A stretch of DNA of 64,000 nucleotides from Bog-159 sp963709155 (GCA_963709155.1 CAVPVD010000003.1:372001-436000), one strand, 5' to 3'. Shown: positions 26,887-35,983, counted from the stretch's first letter. Notes: a model not told the origin generated them from the sequence alone. Translations and numbers: made by a program.

Positions 26887-27303
26887 CTACACCTGCTCCG
26901 TGGTGCGCGGATTCGTGCGGCCAACGACAAATACTCCCAGGCAGATCACCGCCACACCGGCCCACCGCAGGGGGGAGACCCGTTCGCCCAGCATCAGATG
27001 CCCGAGCAGCGCGACCACGCCGTAAGCGATCGAGGAGACGGGTTGTACAAAACTATAATCCGCGAAGGAAAGCACCAGCATGTACGCCACGAAAAACGCG
27101 ATGAGGGACGCAATCCCCAACCAAATCGATCCGGATCGAAGCACTTTCAAGCCGGTTTGAAGCAGGACCGGGAGGGGCCAGACAGACAGGTTCCCGAGGT
27201 GCTTCATCCCCTTGCCGAGCAGCACATTGCCGAGAGGACCGGCGACCACCATCAAGGCAATCAGCACGTAGGCACGCAGATGGATATTCTCTTGCGAAAT
27301 CAT
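26887..27303 (-). CDS. Small four-helix DMT/EamA-type transporter subunit
   Basis: 138 residues, four hydrophobic helices, with the same C-terminal signature as its neighbour (GERVSPLRWAGVAVICLGVF). It starts at ATG 27303. Stop and next start are one base apart, so the two half-transporters are very probably co-translated and assemble together. Confidence 0.78.
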   Translation of the reverse strand: MISQENIHLRAYVLIALMVVAGPLGNVLLGKGMKHLGNLSVWPLPVLLQTGLKVLRSGSIWLGIASLIAFFVAYMLVLSFADYSFVQPVSSIAYGVVALLGHLMLGERVSPLRWAGVAVICLGVFVVGRTNPRTTEQV

Positions 27304-27356
27304 CGGTAGGACCCGGCGCCCGGTTTACGTTTCATAATCACAAGTCTATCCGTGTT

Positions 27357-27911
27357 TCAGGCGTTCTGGCGCTGGAACTTCTTCATGAACGCGAGCACGC
27401 GGGCCACGTAGGTCCTGGTCTCCCGATAGGGCGGTACGCCATGGTAGCGGTCCACCACGCCCGGGCCTGCGTTGTACGCGGCGATCACCCGCGTCAGCCA
27501 GTTCCGATACTTGTGATACCGGTCCATGAGAAAGCGCAGATAGTGCGTGCCGGCATCGATATTCTGCTCCGGAACGGCTGGATCGGCGCCGAACAATTGC
27601 GCGGTTTCGGGCATCAGTTGCATCAGCCCGATGGCGCCCTTGGGGGAAATCGCGGCCGGATCGAAGTTGGATTCCGCCGCCACGATGCTGCTGATGAAGG
27701 CTATGGGCACGCGGTGTTTACGCGAGGCCGCGCGGATCAGTGCCCGCGGATCGACAATTGGCGATGGGGGCGCGCCGAAAACGGACACCAGCACCGGCGG
27801 GTGCGCCAGCAACTCCGGCGGCGGAGCAAGTTCTGTTATTTTGATTTCGGGGTCGAAATCAGCCCCGGAACACACTGCGATCAGGCCTAATCCCAGAAGA
27901 AGACATTTCAT
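27357..27911 (-). CDS. Lytic transglycosylase (SLT domain)
   Basis: 184 residues. A short signal peptide (to about residue 17) is followed by a linker and an SLT/goose-lysozyme-like domain from about residue 60. Motifs visible are the catalytic Glu in AAESNFDP, GAIGLMQLMPETA, and the AYNAGPGVV block, all diagnostic of family-1 soluble lytic transglycosylases. It should cleave peptidoglycan glycan strands in the periplasm, producing 1,6-anhydro ends. Confidence 0.93.
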   Translation of the reverse strand: MKCLLLGLGLIAVCSGADFDPEIKITELAPPPELLAHPPVLVSVFGAPPSPIVDPRALIRAASRKHRVPIAFISSIVAAESNFDPAAISPKGAIGLMQLMPETAQLFGADPAVPEQNIDAGTHYLRFLMDRYHKYRNWLTRVIAAYNAGPGVVDRYHGVPPYRETRTYVARVLAFMKKFQRQNA

Positions 27912-28381
27912 GCGTCAGGTTTCCGATATGAATGGAGTTTCCGTTCAGTGGCTAAAGCGACGCAGGAGATGACAGATGCCTTTATTCTAACATCGATTTG
28001 TAACAAAGAATCGTGCCAAACTACCGCTCAGTGCAAATGGCAACGTTTCCAAGAATGGCAGGCAACTTGCTCTTCCAGTTGCGTGCGGACGTTACGGCGG
28101 CAATTCGGAAGTTGGTGGTGCCGGGCTTTTCATGGGAATATCAGCTGGCCGCGAAAAGGCCAGTATGTATGTCTTACATGCGGCCGCGCCTGACTGATTC
28201 CCTGGACCTCCGCCAACCGTGGTGAAAGCCAGGTTGGTGGGTGGCGGGTAATCCGACCCGGGGTTCCGGCTCAGAACGCTTTTGAGCCGGCTTCTGCCCG
28301 GCCTCGCTCCAAAAAACGGCGGCGGCGAAGATCCTCCCCTGCTGTGGAGATCTTGCACTCCAGGCCGGCCTGATCGCCGCC
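27912..28381. repeat. Gene-free stretch with palindromic blocks
   Basis: 470 bases without a convincing gene. From about 28209 on it carries hairpins: CCAACC with GGTTGG (28213-28236), CCGGCTCA with TGAGCCGG around 28267-28290, and further GC-rich arms (CGGCGGCGGCGAAGATC region). It abuts the 3' end of the sulfoquinovose synthase gene. The first 290 bases hold the upstream region of the transglycosylase gene and nothing else recognised. Confidence 0.55.
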
Positions 28382-29581
28382 CTATGAAAATGTGGCGACC
28401 CGGCGGAGGTTGCGCTTGCGGTCGTTCTTCGCATTCCGCCAGTTCACCTGCGGCGGGAATAGCGTCTCGTCAATCCGGTCGCGATACTTCACCGCGATAT
28501 TCATCAACGAATCCAGCAAAGATTCCGACAGCAGATGCGGCTGCAACCCCAGATCGATGAGCTTGGAGTGCTTGGCATTGTAGTAGTGTTCTTCGGCTTC
28601 TACGCGCGGCGCGGGCAGGTGGTCGATCTCCACGGTCAACCCTAATTTCTTACCGGCAACCTGGACCATGCGCGCCAGTTCCATCACCTTGAACTGTTCG
28701 GTGAATTGATTGAACACGCGGCACTCGCCGGGGTTGGCCGGCGTCTGGCAGGCCAATTCCACGCAACGGACCGTATCCCGGATATCCAGGTAGCCGCGCG
28801 TCTGCCCGCCCTTGCCGTATACCGTCAGCGGATACCCCACCGCGGCCTGCACGCAGAACCGGTTCAGCACCGTCCCGAACACTTCGTCGTAATCGAAGCG
28901 GTTGATCAGCGCTTCGTCGAGCGCCACTTCGTCGGTGATGGTCCCGTAGACCACGCCCTGGTTCAGGTCCGTCGCGCGCAGTCCCCAGATCCGGCAGCAG
29001 AACATGATGTTGTGGCTGTCGTGCACCTTGGAAAGGTGATAGAACGAGCCCGGCTGTTTGGGGAAGGGCAGTACATCGCGCCGCCCATTGTGCTCGATAT
29101 TGATGTACCCTTCCTCGATATCGATGTTGGGCGTGCCGTACTCACCCATGGTGCCCAGCTTCACCAGGTGGCACTCGGGCTGATACTCGCGGATGGCAAA
29201 CAGCAGGTTTAGTGTGCCCACCACGTTATTCACCTGGGTGAAGACCGCGTGTTTGCGGTCGATCATGGAATACGGCGCGGCGCGCTGTTCCGCGAAATGA
29301 ATCACGGCCTCGGGTTCAATGGCCTGAATCGTGGACGAGAGAAAGTCGTAGTCGGTCACATCGCCGACAAACAGATCGATGTTCCGTCCGGTATGCTGCT
29401 GCCAGACCTTCAACCTCTCGGCGAGCGGGCGAATGGGCGTCAGGGTTTCGACCCCGAGCTCGTGGTCCCATGCGCGCCGCGAGAAGTTGTCGATAATGGT
29501 AACCTCATGTCCCTTTGCCGACAAGTACAAAGCCGTGGCCCAACCGCAATAACCGTCGCCTCCCAACACTCCGATCTTCAT
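28382..29581 (-). CDS. sqdB: UDP-sulfoquinovose synthase (SQD1/SqdB-like)
   Basis: 399 residues from ATG 29581. An extended short-chain dehydrogenase with the N-terminal nucleotide motif VLGGDGYCGWATAL (GxxGxxG), the SqdB-specific region (IIDNFSRRAWDHELGVETLTPI), HFAEQRAAPYSMID, the YHLSK catalytic Tyr/Lys pair and RGYLDIRDTVRCVELA. SqdB makes UDP-sulfoquinovose from UDP-glucose and sulfite, the headgroup donor of the sulfolipid SQDG. No sqdX-type glycosyltransferase is adjacent, so the acceptor is open. The first canonical start upstream, at 29692, would add 37 residues unlike the family. Confidence 0.9.
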   Translation of the reverse strand: MKIGVLGGDGYCGWATALYLSAKGHEVTIIDNFSRRAWDHELGVETLTPIRPLAERLKVWQQHTGRNIDLFVGDVTDYDFLSSTIQAIEPEAVIHFAEQRAAPYSMIDRKHAVFTQVNNVVGTLNLLFAIREYQPECHLVKLGTMGEYGTPNIDIEEGYINIEHNGRRDVLPFPKQPGSFYHLSKVHDSHNIMFCCRIWGLRATDLNQGVVYGTITDEVALDEALINRFDYDEVFGTVLNRFCVQAAVGYPLTVYGKGGQTRGYLDIRDTVRCVELACQTPANPGECRVFNQFTEQFKVMELARMVQVAGKKLGLTVEIDHLPAPRVEAEEHYYNAKHSKLIDLGLQPHLLSESLLDSLMNIAVKYRDRIDETLFPPQVNWRNAKNDRKRNLRRVATFS

Positions 29582-29692
29582 GTATGCTTCTGCTCCTGTC
29601 TTTGATAAAGGGATCTGTTCGTCGCAGTGGGCCCAAACGGATCGCATCCCGAACGGATTCCCGACCATAGTAGCACGGGTTCCCGGTCCCAC

Positions 29693-30898
29693 TTATTCAT
29701 AGCGTAACGCCTCGGTCGGGTTCAGTTTCGCGGCCCGATTCGCCGGCAGTATTCCAAAAATCAGGCCCACCATCATGGATACGCCAAATGCCACGGCAAT
29801 GGCCGCGCTCGAAATGGGAATCTGCACGTTGTCCACGAAAAGCTGGACGCTCAGCGGAATCGAAACCCCAACCAATATTCCGATACTTCCGCCGGCCAGG
29901 CTGACCAGCACAGCCTCGGTCAGGAACTGGATCAGGATTTCGCGCCGCGAAGCGCCCACCGCCATGCGCAATCCGATTTCGCGGGTACGCTCGGTCACCG
30001 TCACCAGCATGATATTCATGATCCCGATTCCCGAGATCGCCAGCGCGATCGCCGACACCAGCACCAGCACCAGGCTCAAAATCAGCGCGATGCTTTTGGC
30101 CGCATTCAGAATGGCCGTCAGATTCTCGACGTGATAGTTGGCTCCCGGCCGGTGGCGGGATTCCAGAATCTGTTTGACGGACGCGGTCACCGCTTCCACA
30201 TCTTCCGGCGCGCGGACCTGCACGTACATCGGATCGATACGTTCCACGGGTGTGAAGTAGCGCAGCACCGTGAACGGGATCAGGATCGTATCCTGGGCCA
30301 GTTCCGATTGACCGAAGCTTTCGACTCGCTCCTTAAACGTGCCGATCACCGTGAATTGCAATCCGTGGACCTTGATAATCTGGCCCATCGCGCCGCTGCG
30401 CGTGCCGTAGAGGCGTTCGGCCAGTTTATCGGTCAGCAGCGCGACTTTCTGGCGGAGGGCCACGTCCCCGGCATCCAGGAAGCGGCCGGATGTCACCGCC
30501 AGGTTGCGCACGGTCTGGTAATCCGGATCGGAGCCGTTCACGCGCACGTCGTGCTCTTTGCCGCCGATCAACATGCGGTCGAAGTTCGTCGAGATACCGG
30601 TCGCGGCCACGATGCGATCCGCCAGTCGTTGGCGCACGGCGTCCACATCGGCCATCTTCACGAAGTCGGCGTCGGCCTGCGTGGCGCTCTGATTCCCGGC
30701 TTCGTAATAGGCGAAGATCATGTTCGATCCGACGCCTTCAATCTGTTCCAGGATGTAATCCCGGCTGGTCAGGGAAATGGTGACCACCAGAATGACCGAA
30801 GCCGTCCCGATGACCATGCCGAGCCCGGTGAGGAACGAGCGCACCGGATTCGCCTTCAGGGCCTTGACGCTGAAATCGAAGGCTTCGCCAAGGAACAT
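29693..30898 (-). CDS. ABC transporter permease, MacB/FtsX type
   Basis: 401 residues: helix 1 at about 20-42, a MacB-type periplasmic domain (43-240), then three C-terminal helices in an FtsX domain (about 275-395) with the conserved TERTREIGLRMAVGASRREIL segment and an ending PANRAAKLNPTEALRYE. Such permeases couple to a MacB/LolD-like ATPase for mechanotransmission or efflux. No ATPase gene lies within this operon, so the partner must be elsewhere. The start follows the TPR gene by 4 bases. Confidence 0.88.
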   Translation of the reverse strand: MFLGEAFDFSVKALKANPVRSFLTGLGMVIGTASVILVVTISLTSRDYILEQIEGVGSNMIFAYYEAGNQSATQADADFVKMADVDAVRQRLADRIVAATGISTNFDRMLIGGKEHDVRVNGSDPDYQTVRNLAVTSGRFLDAGDVALRQKVALLTDKLAERLYGTRSGAMGQIIKVHGLQFTVIGTFKERVESFGQSELAQDTILIPFTVLRYFTPVERIDPMYVQVRAPEDVEAVTASVKQILESRHRPGANYHVENLTAILNAAKSIALILSLVLVLVSAIALAISGIGIMNIMLVTVTERTREIGLRMAVGASRREILIQFLTEAVLVSLAGGSIGILVGVSIPLSVQLFVDNVQIPISSAAIAVAFGVSMMVGLIFGILPANRAAKLNPTEALRYE

Positions 30899-30902
30899 GA
30901 GG

Positions 30903-31772
30903 CTATCCGCCGGACGCCTTTTTCAGAAGTTTTTCGGCATCCGCGCGGGGCGGATCGTCCGGCGACAATTGGGCTTCAAGATAGCGCTTCAGCAGCTTGC
31001 GGGCGGTGTCCAGGTTGCGTCCTTGCTCGATGTAGGTGTCCGCGCGCGCGTAGATCACTTGGGGGCTGTTCGGAGCGATCTTTTCGGCCTTGCGGAAACT
31101 CTGGTCGCTTTCCTGGTAGCGGCCCTGCTTGGCCAGAAACCTGGCCAGATCGATCAACCGGGTGGCCTGCTGCGGCGCCATACGGGCGGCCATCTCCAGA
31201 TGATGCTCGGCGGTATCGAACTCCTTGCGCCGCTCCGCCAGGCGGGCCTGCGCCGAATGCCCTTCCACTGGGTCGATGCCCGCCATCTGACCGGCTACGC
31301 CGGCGGCTTTGTCCAGCCCGCCGCCCATGAAGCCGGGAGCTTCCAGGTAATACTCGAACAGATCGCTGAGCGCATCCAGATTGCGCGGGTTCAGTTGCAC
31401 GGCCTTCTCGAAATGCTGCCGCGCTTTATTCGCGTTGGCCGGCGCGGTGAAGGGACTGGCCGTCTCCGCGCGCCGCCCAAAGGCCCGGCCCAACCATAGC
31501 TCGTAGTCGGAATTGGCCGGCTCCGCCGCCACGGCCTTTTCCAGAATCTCGGTGGCCTTCTTGTACTCGCCCTGCATGTAGCGATTGCGTCCGATCAACG
31601 CAAAGACGGGGCCGTCTTTGGACTCAATGCCTTCCAGGATCTTGAGGGAATTCTCGTAGTCGGTTAGCTGGTACAGCCTGCGCGCCTGATCCAGATCGGC
31701 CGGCGATGCGGCCAAGGCGGTAGCTACAGCAACGCAAACGGCTAGATAGTGTCGGATGAGTCCTCTACACAT
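30903..31772 (-). CDS. Exported TPR protein upstream of the ABC permease
   Basis: 289 residues. N-terminal signal (YLAVCVAVATALAASPA) and about five to six TPR-like units, including a long one with a Gly-rich insertion (APGFMGGGLDKAAG). The 4-base gap to the permease gene argues for a single operon. Its role is unknown; a periplasmic scaffold or adaptor for the permease is a reasonable guess. Confidence 0.75.
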   Translation of the reverse strand: MCRGLIRHYLAVCVAVATALAASPADLDQARRLYQLTDYENSLKILEGIESKDGPVFALIGRNRYMQGEYKKATEILEKAVAAEPANSDYELWLGRAFGRRAETASPFTAPANANKARQHFEKAVQLNPRNLDALSDLFEYYLEAPGFMGGGLDKAAGVAGQMAGIDPVEGHSAQARLAERRKEFDTAEHHLEMAARMAPQQATRLIDLARFLAKQGRYQESDQSFRKAEKIAPNSPQVIYARADTYIEQGRNLDTARKLLKRYLEAQLSPDDPPRADAEKLLKKASGG

Positions 31773-31825
31773 TGTAACCCTTAATACATGGATGGTTTAG
31801 ATGGCTCCGGGGTTGCGCGGCTTTT

Positions 31826-31950
31826 TGGAGGGCGGGCAATTCTGCCCCGGGGTCCCCTATGGGGGCGGCTTTCAGCCGGCTCTGGCGAGCTTACGCTCGC
31901 CGACGATCGGGTCTGGAGACCCTCTGCAGGCGTAGACGCCCGCCCCACCA
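31826..31950. repeat. Composite palindromic repeat (type C left half, type B right half)
   Basis: The left part (GGAGGGCGGGCAATTCTGCCC and onward) matches the repeat at 62904-63000. A hairpin GGCGAGCTTACGCTCGCC (31884-31901) matches the tandem units at 40688-40773. The right 46 bp (31905-31950) are an exact inverted copy of 40639-40684. It is a mosaic built from modules seen elsewhere in the window. Confidence 0.9.
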
Positions 31951-31967
31951 AACTGGCCCACAACCAG

Positions 31968-33767
31968 CTATTTCAGGTACACGCGAGCCAGTTCTTCGAA
32001 CTCAGTGGGAGTCACCAGGTGGAAGCGCACTTCCATCTTCGACAACCGCTGCAAATCTTCCGTCATTTCGGCCGACGGCAGTTCCGGGCCGGCCACGAAC
32101 AATTGTCCCGCGGCGATGCGGAACGGCAGCACGCGCCAGCGCCGCGAGACCTCGGCCGGCACGGCATGCGTGGCCAACTCGGAAATCTCCGACGGCCCGG
32201 GTTTGCCTACATTCAGGTTCTGCTGCAGGCCCAGGGCGAGATACAGTTCGGCCTCGCTCAGCCGGCCGCGCCGCACCAGGTATTCCCCGATGCGCTCACC
32301 TACCGCTTTCGACGCGAGCGCCTCGTCCACATCGGCCTCGGTGACGAACTGCGATCCCACCAGAATCCGGCCGAGAAGACGAATTTCCGTTTCCCGGGCT
32401 GCCGGATTCGGATAGCCGTGCTCGGTCTTCAGCCACACCAGCGGAAGGCCGCGCAGCCTGGCCCGGCAATAGAGCGACAGTGCCAATCCGGTGGCCGCGC
32501 AGTTCAGCCAGTTTCCCAACAGCGCGCGTACCGGCACGCCCATCGCGAACCGCCAGCCGTAGATGCGCCGGGTGCAGAGGGCCCGCACGCCCATCTGGAA
32601 GCCCGACAGCGCGAAGGTCGCCGAGAATAGCCAGCCGAGAGCCGGATGCTGGAACCCGATCGGCCAGCGGTGGCCCGTGATCCGGCTATCCATCCAGGTG
32701 GCCGCGCCGTATACGAAGAACAGATTCAGGATGGGTGTCAGCAGGTTGCCGATCAGGCCCTTGCGGTCCCGCCACAGCCAGTAGATCTGGCGCGCGGGGG
32801 CGCGCCACCCGCGGCGTTCCCAGGACTGCAATACGATCCCCATCACCCAGCGCGCCCGCTGCCGCATCGCCATGCGAAACGTGCGCGGGAAGTATTCGCG
32901 CGTGGCCAGCAGACCGTCCCCTTCGCGGCGCAGCGGCACGAACACCTGCGGGCAGCCCATGGCGTGGATGCGCCAGCCGTTTTCGTAATCTTCGGTGAGG
33001 CATTCGGGATCGAACATGCGATTGGAGTGGGCCGCCGCCAGCTTCTCCAGAACCGTGCGCGAGAAGCCGGTGCCCACACCGTTTCCGGGCAGAAAGCTGC
33101 CCCACATCTGCCGCACGGGTATGTCCTTGGTCTGAAACTCGGCGAATTCGTCGCAATACAATCCGTGTACCCATTGCCGCAAGGGCATCGCCAGAGGCAG
33201 CACGGGCACCTGGACCATATCGCATGTTCCCGCGAAGTAGTTGATCCAGCGCATCGATTCCGGATGGATCACGTCCTCGGCATCGTGCGTCACCACCATG
33301 TCGAAACGCACCGCGTGGCGCGCCTCGTGCAACAGCATGCGCTGATAGATCCAGTTGAGGCAATCGGCTTTGGAAGTGGGCCCGTCGTGGGGGCACAGCG
33401 CCAGGTGTACCCGGGGAAACTTCCGCGCGGCATCGCGCACGGCGGCGACCGTTTCCCAATCGTTGGGGTACGCGCCCACGAAGAACTCGGCCGCATGATA
33501 TACCGTCGCCGGTATATTGCGCGCCAGCATGCTGCCGATGACGGACCGCTCGTGCCATAAAGGCACGAAGATCGCGATGCGCCGGCGCGGTGCGGCGTCT
33601 ACCTGCGCCAGCGTGGGCCACGGAAACCAGGGCTTGCCGAAGACGTGGAACAGGACCCATCGATAGACGAACGCCGCGTCCAGAAACAGGTCGTCCAGCC
33701 CGCTCACCAGGACATACACGGCAAGCGGGACCAGCCATGCGGCAATCCAGGCGTCCAGGGTATACAT
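31968..33767 (-). CDS. NfrB-like membrane glycosyltransferase (GT2) with C-terminal MshEN-like domain
   Basis: 599 residues. Residues 1-40 hold a membrane helix. Residues about 60-330 hold a GT2 domain (IAIFVPLWHERSVIGSML, THDAEDVIHP as the metal-binding DxD-like site, LTEDYENGWRIH, QRARWVMG as the QxxRW motif). Helices at about 345-450 follow. The C-terminal 150 residues (RLLGRILVGSQFVTEADVDEALA, then GEYLVRRGRLSEAELYLALGLQ) look like an MshEN/GspE-N domain, which in several proteins binds cyclic di-GMP. NfrB in E. coli makes an exopolysaccharide under c-di-GMP control, and the same logic is plausible here. Confidence 0.85.
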   Translation of the reverse strand: MYTLDAWIAAWLVPLAVYVLVSGLDDLFLDAAFVYRWVLFHVFGKPWFPWPTLAQVDAAPRRRIAIFVPLWHERSVIGSMLARNIPATVYHAAEFFVGAYPNDWETVAAVRDAARKFPRVHLALCPHDGPTSKADCLNWIYQRMLLHEARHAVRFDMVVTHDAEDVIHPESMRWINYFAGTCDMVQVPVLPLAMPLRQWVHGLYCDEFAEFQTKDIPVRQMWGSFLPGNGVGTGFSRTVLEKLAAAHSNRMFDPECLTEDYENGWRIHAMGCPQVFVPLRREGDGLLATREYFPRTFRMAMRQRARWVMGIVLQSWERRGWRAPARQIYWLWRDRKGLIGNLLTPILNLFFVYGAATWMDSRITGHRWPIGFQHPALGWLFSATFALSGFQMGVRALCTRRIYGWRFAMGVPVRALLGNWLNCAATGLALSLYCRARLRGLPLVWLKTEHGYPNPAARETEIRLLGRILVGSQFVTEADVDEALASKAVGERIGEYLVRRGRLSEAELYLALGLQQNLNVGKPGPSEISELATHAVPAEVSRRWRVLPFRIAAGQLFVAGPELPSAEMTEDLQRLSKMEVRFHLVTPTEFEELARVYLK

Positions 33768-33887
33768 CCGATAATGAGGTAGTGCCGCGCTGAAGGAAAA
33801 ATCGCCGGAAAAGTGACCGGGAGATCCGACGGAATATCCCGGGGGTTCGGGCTGCGCGCGCCAAACTGGTAACCTTGAACAAGAACT

Positions 33888-34853
33888 GTGGCCTACTTGT
33901 TGAAATTGGGTGAGCCGATTCCTACCGGAATCCGGCGGGTGGTAAGCGAAGAGATCGGCGCCGCGGTGCGCCAGCTAAGCGGCGAAGGTGAAGCCGATCG
34001 CGACGAGGCCATCCACGAGGCGCGCAAGAGCGTCAAGAAGATCCGCGGCGTGCTGCGCTTGATCCGTCCCGGGCTGGGTGATGTCTATGAGGTGGAGAAT
34101 ACCCACTTTCGGGACATTGGCCGCCGGCTTTCCCAGTTCCGCGATGCCGGAGCCATGCTCGAGACCTTCGACGCGCTGCGTGAGAAGTATGCGGACGAGT
34201 TGGATGGCCGTAAGTGGGCGGCGATCAGGCGCCGCTTGATGGCGCGCAAAGCGCTGGCCGAGAAGCGCGCCAACATCGGCGAGGTATTGGGAAATATAGC
34301 CGAGGCGTTACGGCAGCCGGCCGCGCGCGTGGACGCCTGGCCGCTCTCGCGGGACGGTTTTCCAGCTCTTGCGCCCGGCCTCGAAGCCGCATTCCGCGGC
34401 TGCCAAAGAGCGATGGCGCGGGCGCGCAAGCATCCCCGGCCGGAGAACTATCACGAGTTTCGCAAACGCGTGAAGGCCCACTGGTACCACGTCCGGCTGC
34501 TGGAAGGCCTCTGGAACCAGGAGATGCGGGCGTACGAAAAGGAGCTAAAGGATCTCGAAACCGCGTTGGGCGAAGATCATAACCTGGTGGTGCTACAGGA
34601 GAAAATCCAGGGGGAGCCTGGATACTATGTCACAGAAGCGGAGACCGGCGATTTCATCCGCCTGATCTGCAAGTTTCAGCGAAACCTGCGCGAGGAGGCG
34701 TTGGATCTCGGGGAGGAACTGTTCGAGGAGAAGCCTGCGCACTTCACGCGGCGCATCAAGCGCCTGTGGGACGATTGGCAGTCGAGCGTGGCCGGCGCCA
34801 AAAGAAACGGCCGCCCGAAAGCGGCCGTCTCCGCGCCTGCCCAGACTGTTTGA
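33888..34853 (+). CDS. CHAD domain protein
   Basis: 321 residues, GTG start. An all-helical CHAD fold. Conserved motifs are visible in both halves: HEARKSVKKIRGVLRLIRPG with FRDIGRRLSQFRDAGAMLE, and YHEFRKRVKAHWYHVRLLEG with DLETALGEDHNLVVL. The conserved His, Arg and Lys residues form a basic channel that in characterised members binds inorganic polyphosphate. It has no signal or adjacent CYTH domain. It is divergent from the NfrB-like glycosyltransferase. Confidence 0.92.
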   Translation: MAYLLKLGEPIPTGIRRVVSEEIGAAVRQLSGEGEADRDEAIHEARKSVKKIRGVLRLIRPGLGDVYEVENTHFRDIGRRLSQFRDAGAMLETFDALREKYADELDGRKWAAIRRRLMARKALAEKRANIGEVLGNIAEALRQPAARVDAWPLSRDGFPALAPGLEAAFRGCQRAMARARKHPRPENYHEFRKRVKAHWYHVRLLEGLWNQEMRAYEKELKDLETALGEDHNLVVLQEKIQGEPGYYVTEAETGDFIRLICKFQRNLREEALDLGEELFEEKPAHFTRRIKRLWDDWQSSVAGAKRNGRPKAAVSAPAQTV

Positions 34854-34857
34854 CACG

Positions 34858-35112
34858 TTACCGCCTGAAGCGGAAATCCGCGCGGCGATCCCAGCGGAAG
34901 TCGTGCCGGACAAACGGGCGTTCCACCACGACCGGACCGGGAACTACGGCTACGGCCGGCGGCGGGCACACGGGATACGCCGGATACGCGTAAGCCGGCG
35001 CGCCCACCACCACTCCGATCCTCACGGCGGCATTTGCCTGGTGCGGGGCCATGGCCAACATGCCCAGCAGCGCGATTACGGGAAGTCCGATTTTCTTGAA
35101 CATCTTTTTCAT
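34858..35112 (-). CDS. Small exported Pro/Tyr/Val-rich protein
   Basis: 84 residues from ATG 35112; ATG 35103 (81 residues) is better spaced from GGAGG. A clear signal peptide ends at HQANAA. The mature part is low-complexity (GAPAYAYPAYPV, PPPAVAVVPGPVVVERPF) with an Arg/Asp-rich end (DFRWDRRADFRFRR). Small exported proteins of this pattern are common in Gram-negative bacteria; function unknown. Its stop is 4 bases from the convergent CHAD stop. Confidence 0.7.
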   Translation of the reverse strand: MKKMFKKIGLPVIALLGMLAMAPHQANAAVRIGVVVGAPAYAYPAYPVCPPPAVAVVPGPVVVERPFVRHDFRWDRRADFRFRR

Positions 35113-35162
35113 CCTCCACTGCATAAGACGCAGATATCGGAAAGGAAGCCTGTAAATCATTG

Positions 35163-35825
35163 TCAAGGCCGGCTCAGCAGCCGCCCCGCCACCACGATCG
35201 CAGTGACTAAGACCAGTTCCACGCCATAGCGCAGGGCGTCGGACGGATGCAGCAGGCGGCGCACCACCGGGTCGCCCAGCATCATCTCTCCGGCCACCCG
35301 GCCCAGGATGGCCACGCCCACGTACATAGTGACGGGATATTTGTCCATGATGAGGGCCAGGAAGGCGCTCGACGAAACCACCAGCGGGATGCTCAGTGCC
35401 AGGCCAAAGACGATCAGCCAGATGTTGCCCTTGGATGCGCCTGCCACCGCCAGGATGTTGTCGGTGGACATGGTCAGGTCCGCGATCATGATCGAGCCGA
35501 TCGCGCGCCAAAGTTCGCGCGGAGAGGCGGCCTCGCGCTCCTGCGACTTGGAATCTTTCAAAACTCTCACCGCGATCCAGACCACGAACGCGCCGCCGGC
35601 GAATTGCACGTATTCGACCTCGAGCAATTTGGCGGCGAGGAAGGTGACCCCGATGCGGATCACCACGGCCAGCCAGGCGCCCGCCAGCATCGCGGCACGC
35701 CGCTGCCGCTTGGGCAGCGCGCGCACGGCCAGTGCGATGACCAGGGCATTGTCGCCGGCCAGCAGCAGATCGATAGCAATGATCGACAGGCAATCGATCA
35801 GGTAGTGGGAGTAACCGGCCGCCAA
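35163..35825 (-). CDS. TerC-family membrane protein (YjbE-like)
   Basis: 220 residues with about seven hydrophobic helices. It contains the two diagnostic acidic motifs of the TerC family in membrane helices, LLAGDNALV (about 22-30) and TMSTDNILA (about 118-126), which are thought to handle metal ions. Members are linked to manganese export or metalation of exported enzymes. It starts at TTG 35825, with GAGGG very close to it. No yybP-ykoY-type leader is recognised upstream, where a repeat cluster lies instead. Confidence 0.85.
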   Translation of the reverse strand: MAAGYSHYLIDCLSIIAIDLLLAGDNALVIALAVRALPKRQRRAAMLAGAWLAVVIRIGVTFLAAKLLEVEYVQFAGGAFVVWIAVRVLKDSKSQEREAASPRELWRAIGSIMIADLTMSTDNILAVAGASKGNIWLIVFGLALSIPLVVSSSAFLALIMDKYPVTMYVGVAILGRVAGEMMLGDPVVRRLLHPSDALRYGVELVLVTAIVVAGRLLSRP

Positions 35826-35852
35826 CCCTCACGGTAGCATGGGCCCTGTGCC

Positions 35853-35983
35853 GTGGCGCACGCTTCAGCGTGCCGCCGTCGGCTTCAGCCGACGGTGCAT
35901 AGGCGGCATTTGGAGGGCGGCCAATCTTGGCCGCAGCCGGCTTAGCCGCCGGAAAAGGCGGCTGCGGGCATGATTGCCCGCCC
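35853..35983. repeat. Composite repeat: half type A, Pro-Thr hairpin, type C
   Basis: Three modules abut. Half a type A unit (35853-35875), a perfect 9-bp hairpin with a 2-nt TC loop, CCGTCGGCT/AGCCGACGG (35876-35895), then after 15 bases a type C block (35911-35983) built of GGCGGCCAATCTTGGCCGC, AGCCGCC/GGCGGCT and GCGGGCATGATTGCCCGC hairpins. Confidence 0.9.

Noticed and set aside
27912..28225. Small ORFs upstream of the lytic transglycosylase
   Set aside because: No start signal and biased, low-information composition; the later part is palindromic repeat.
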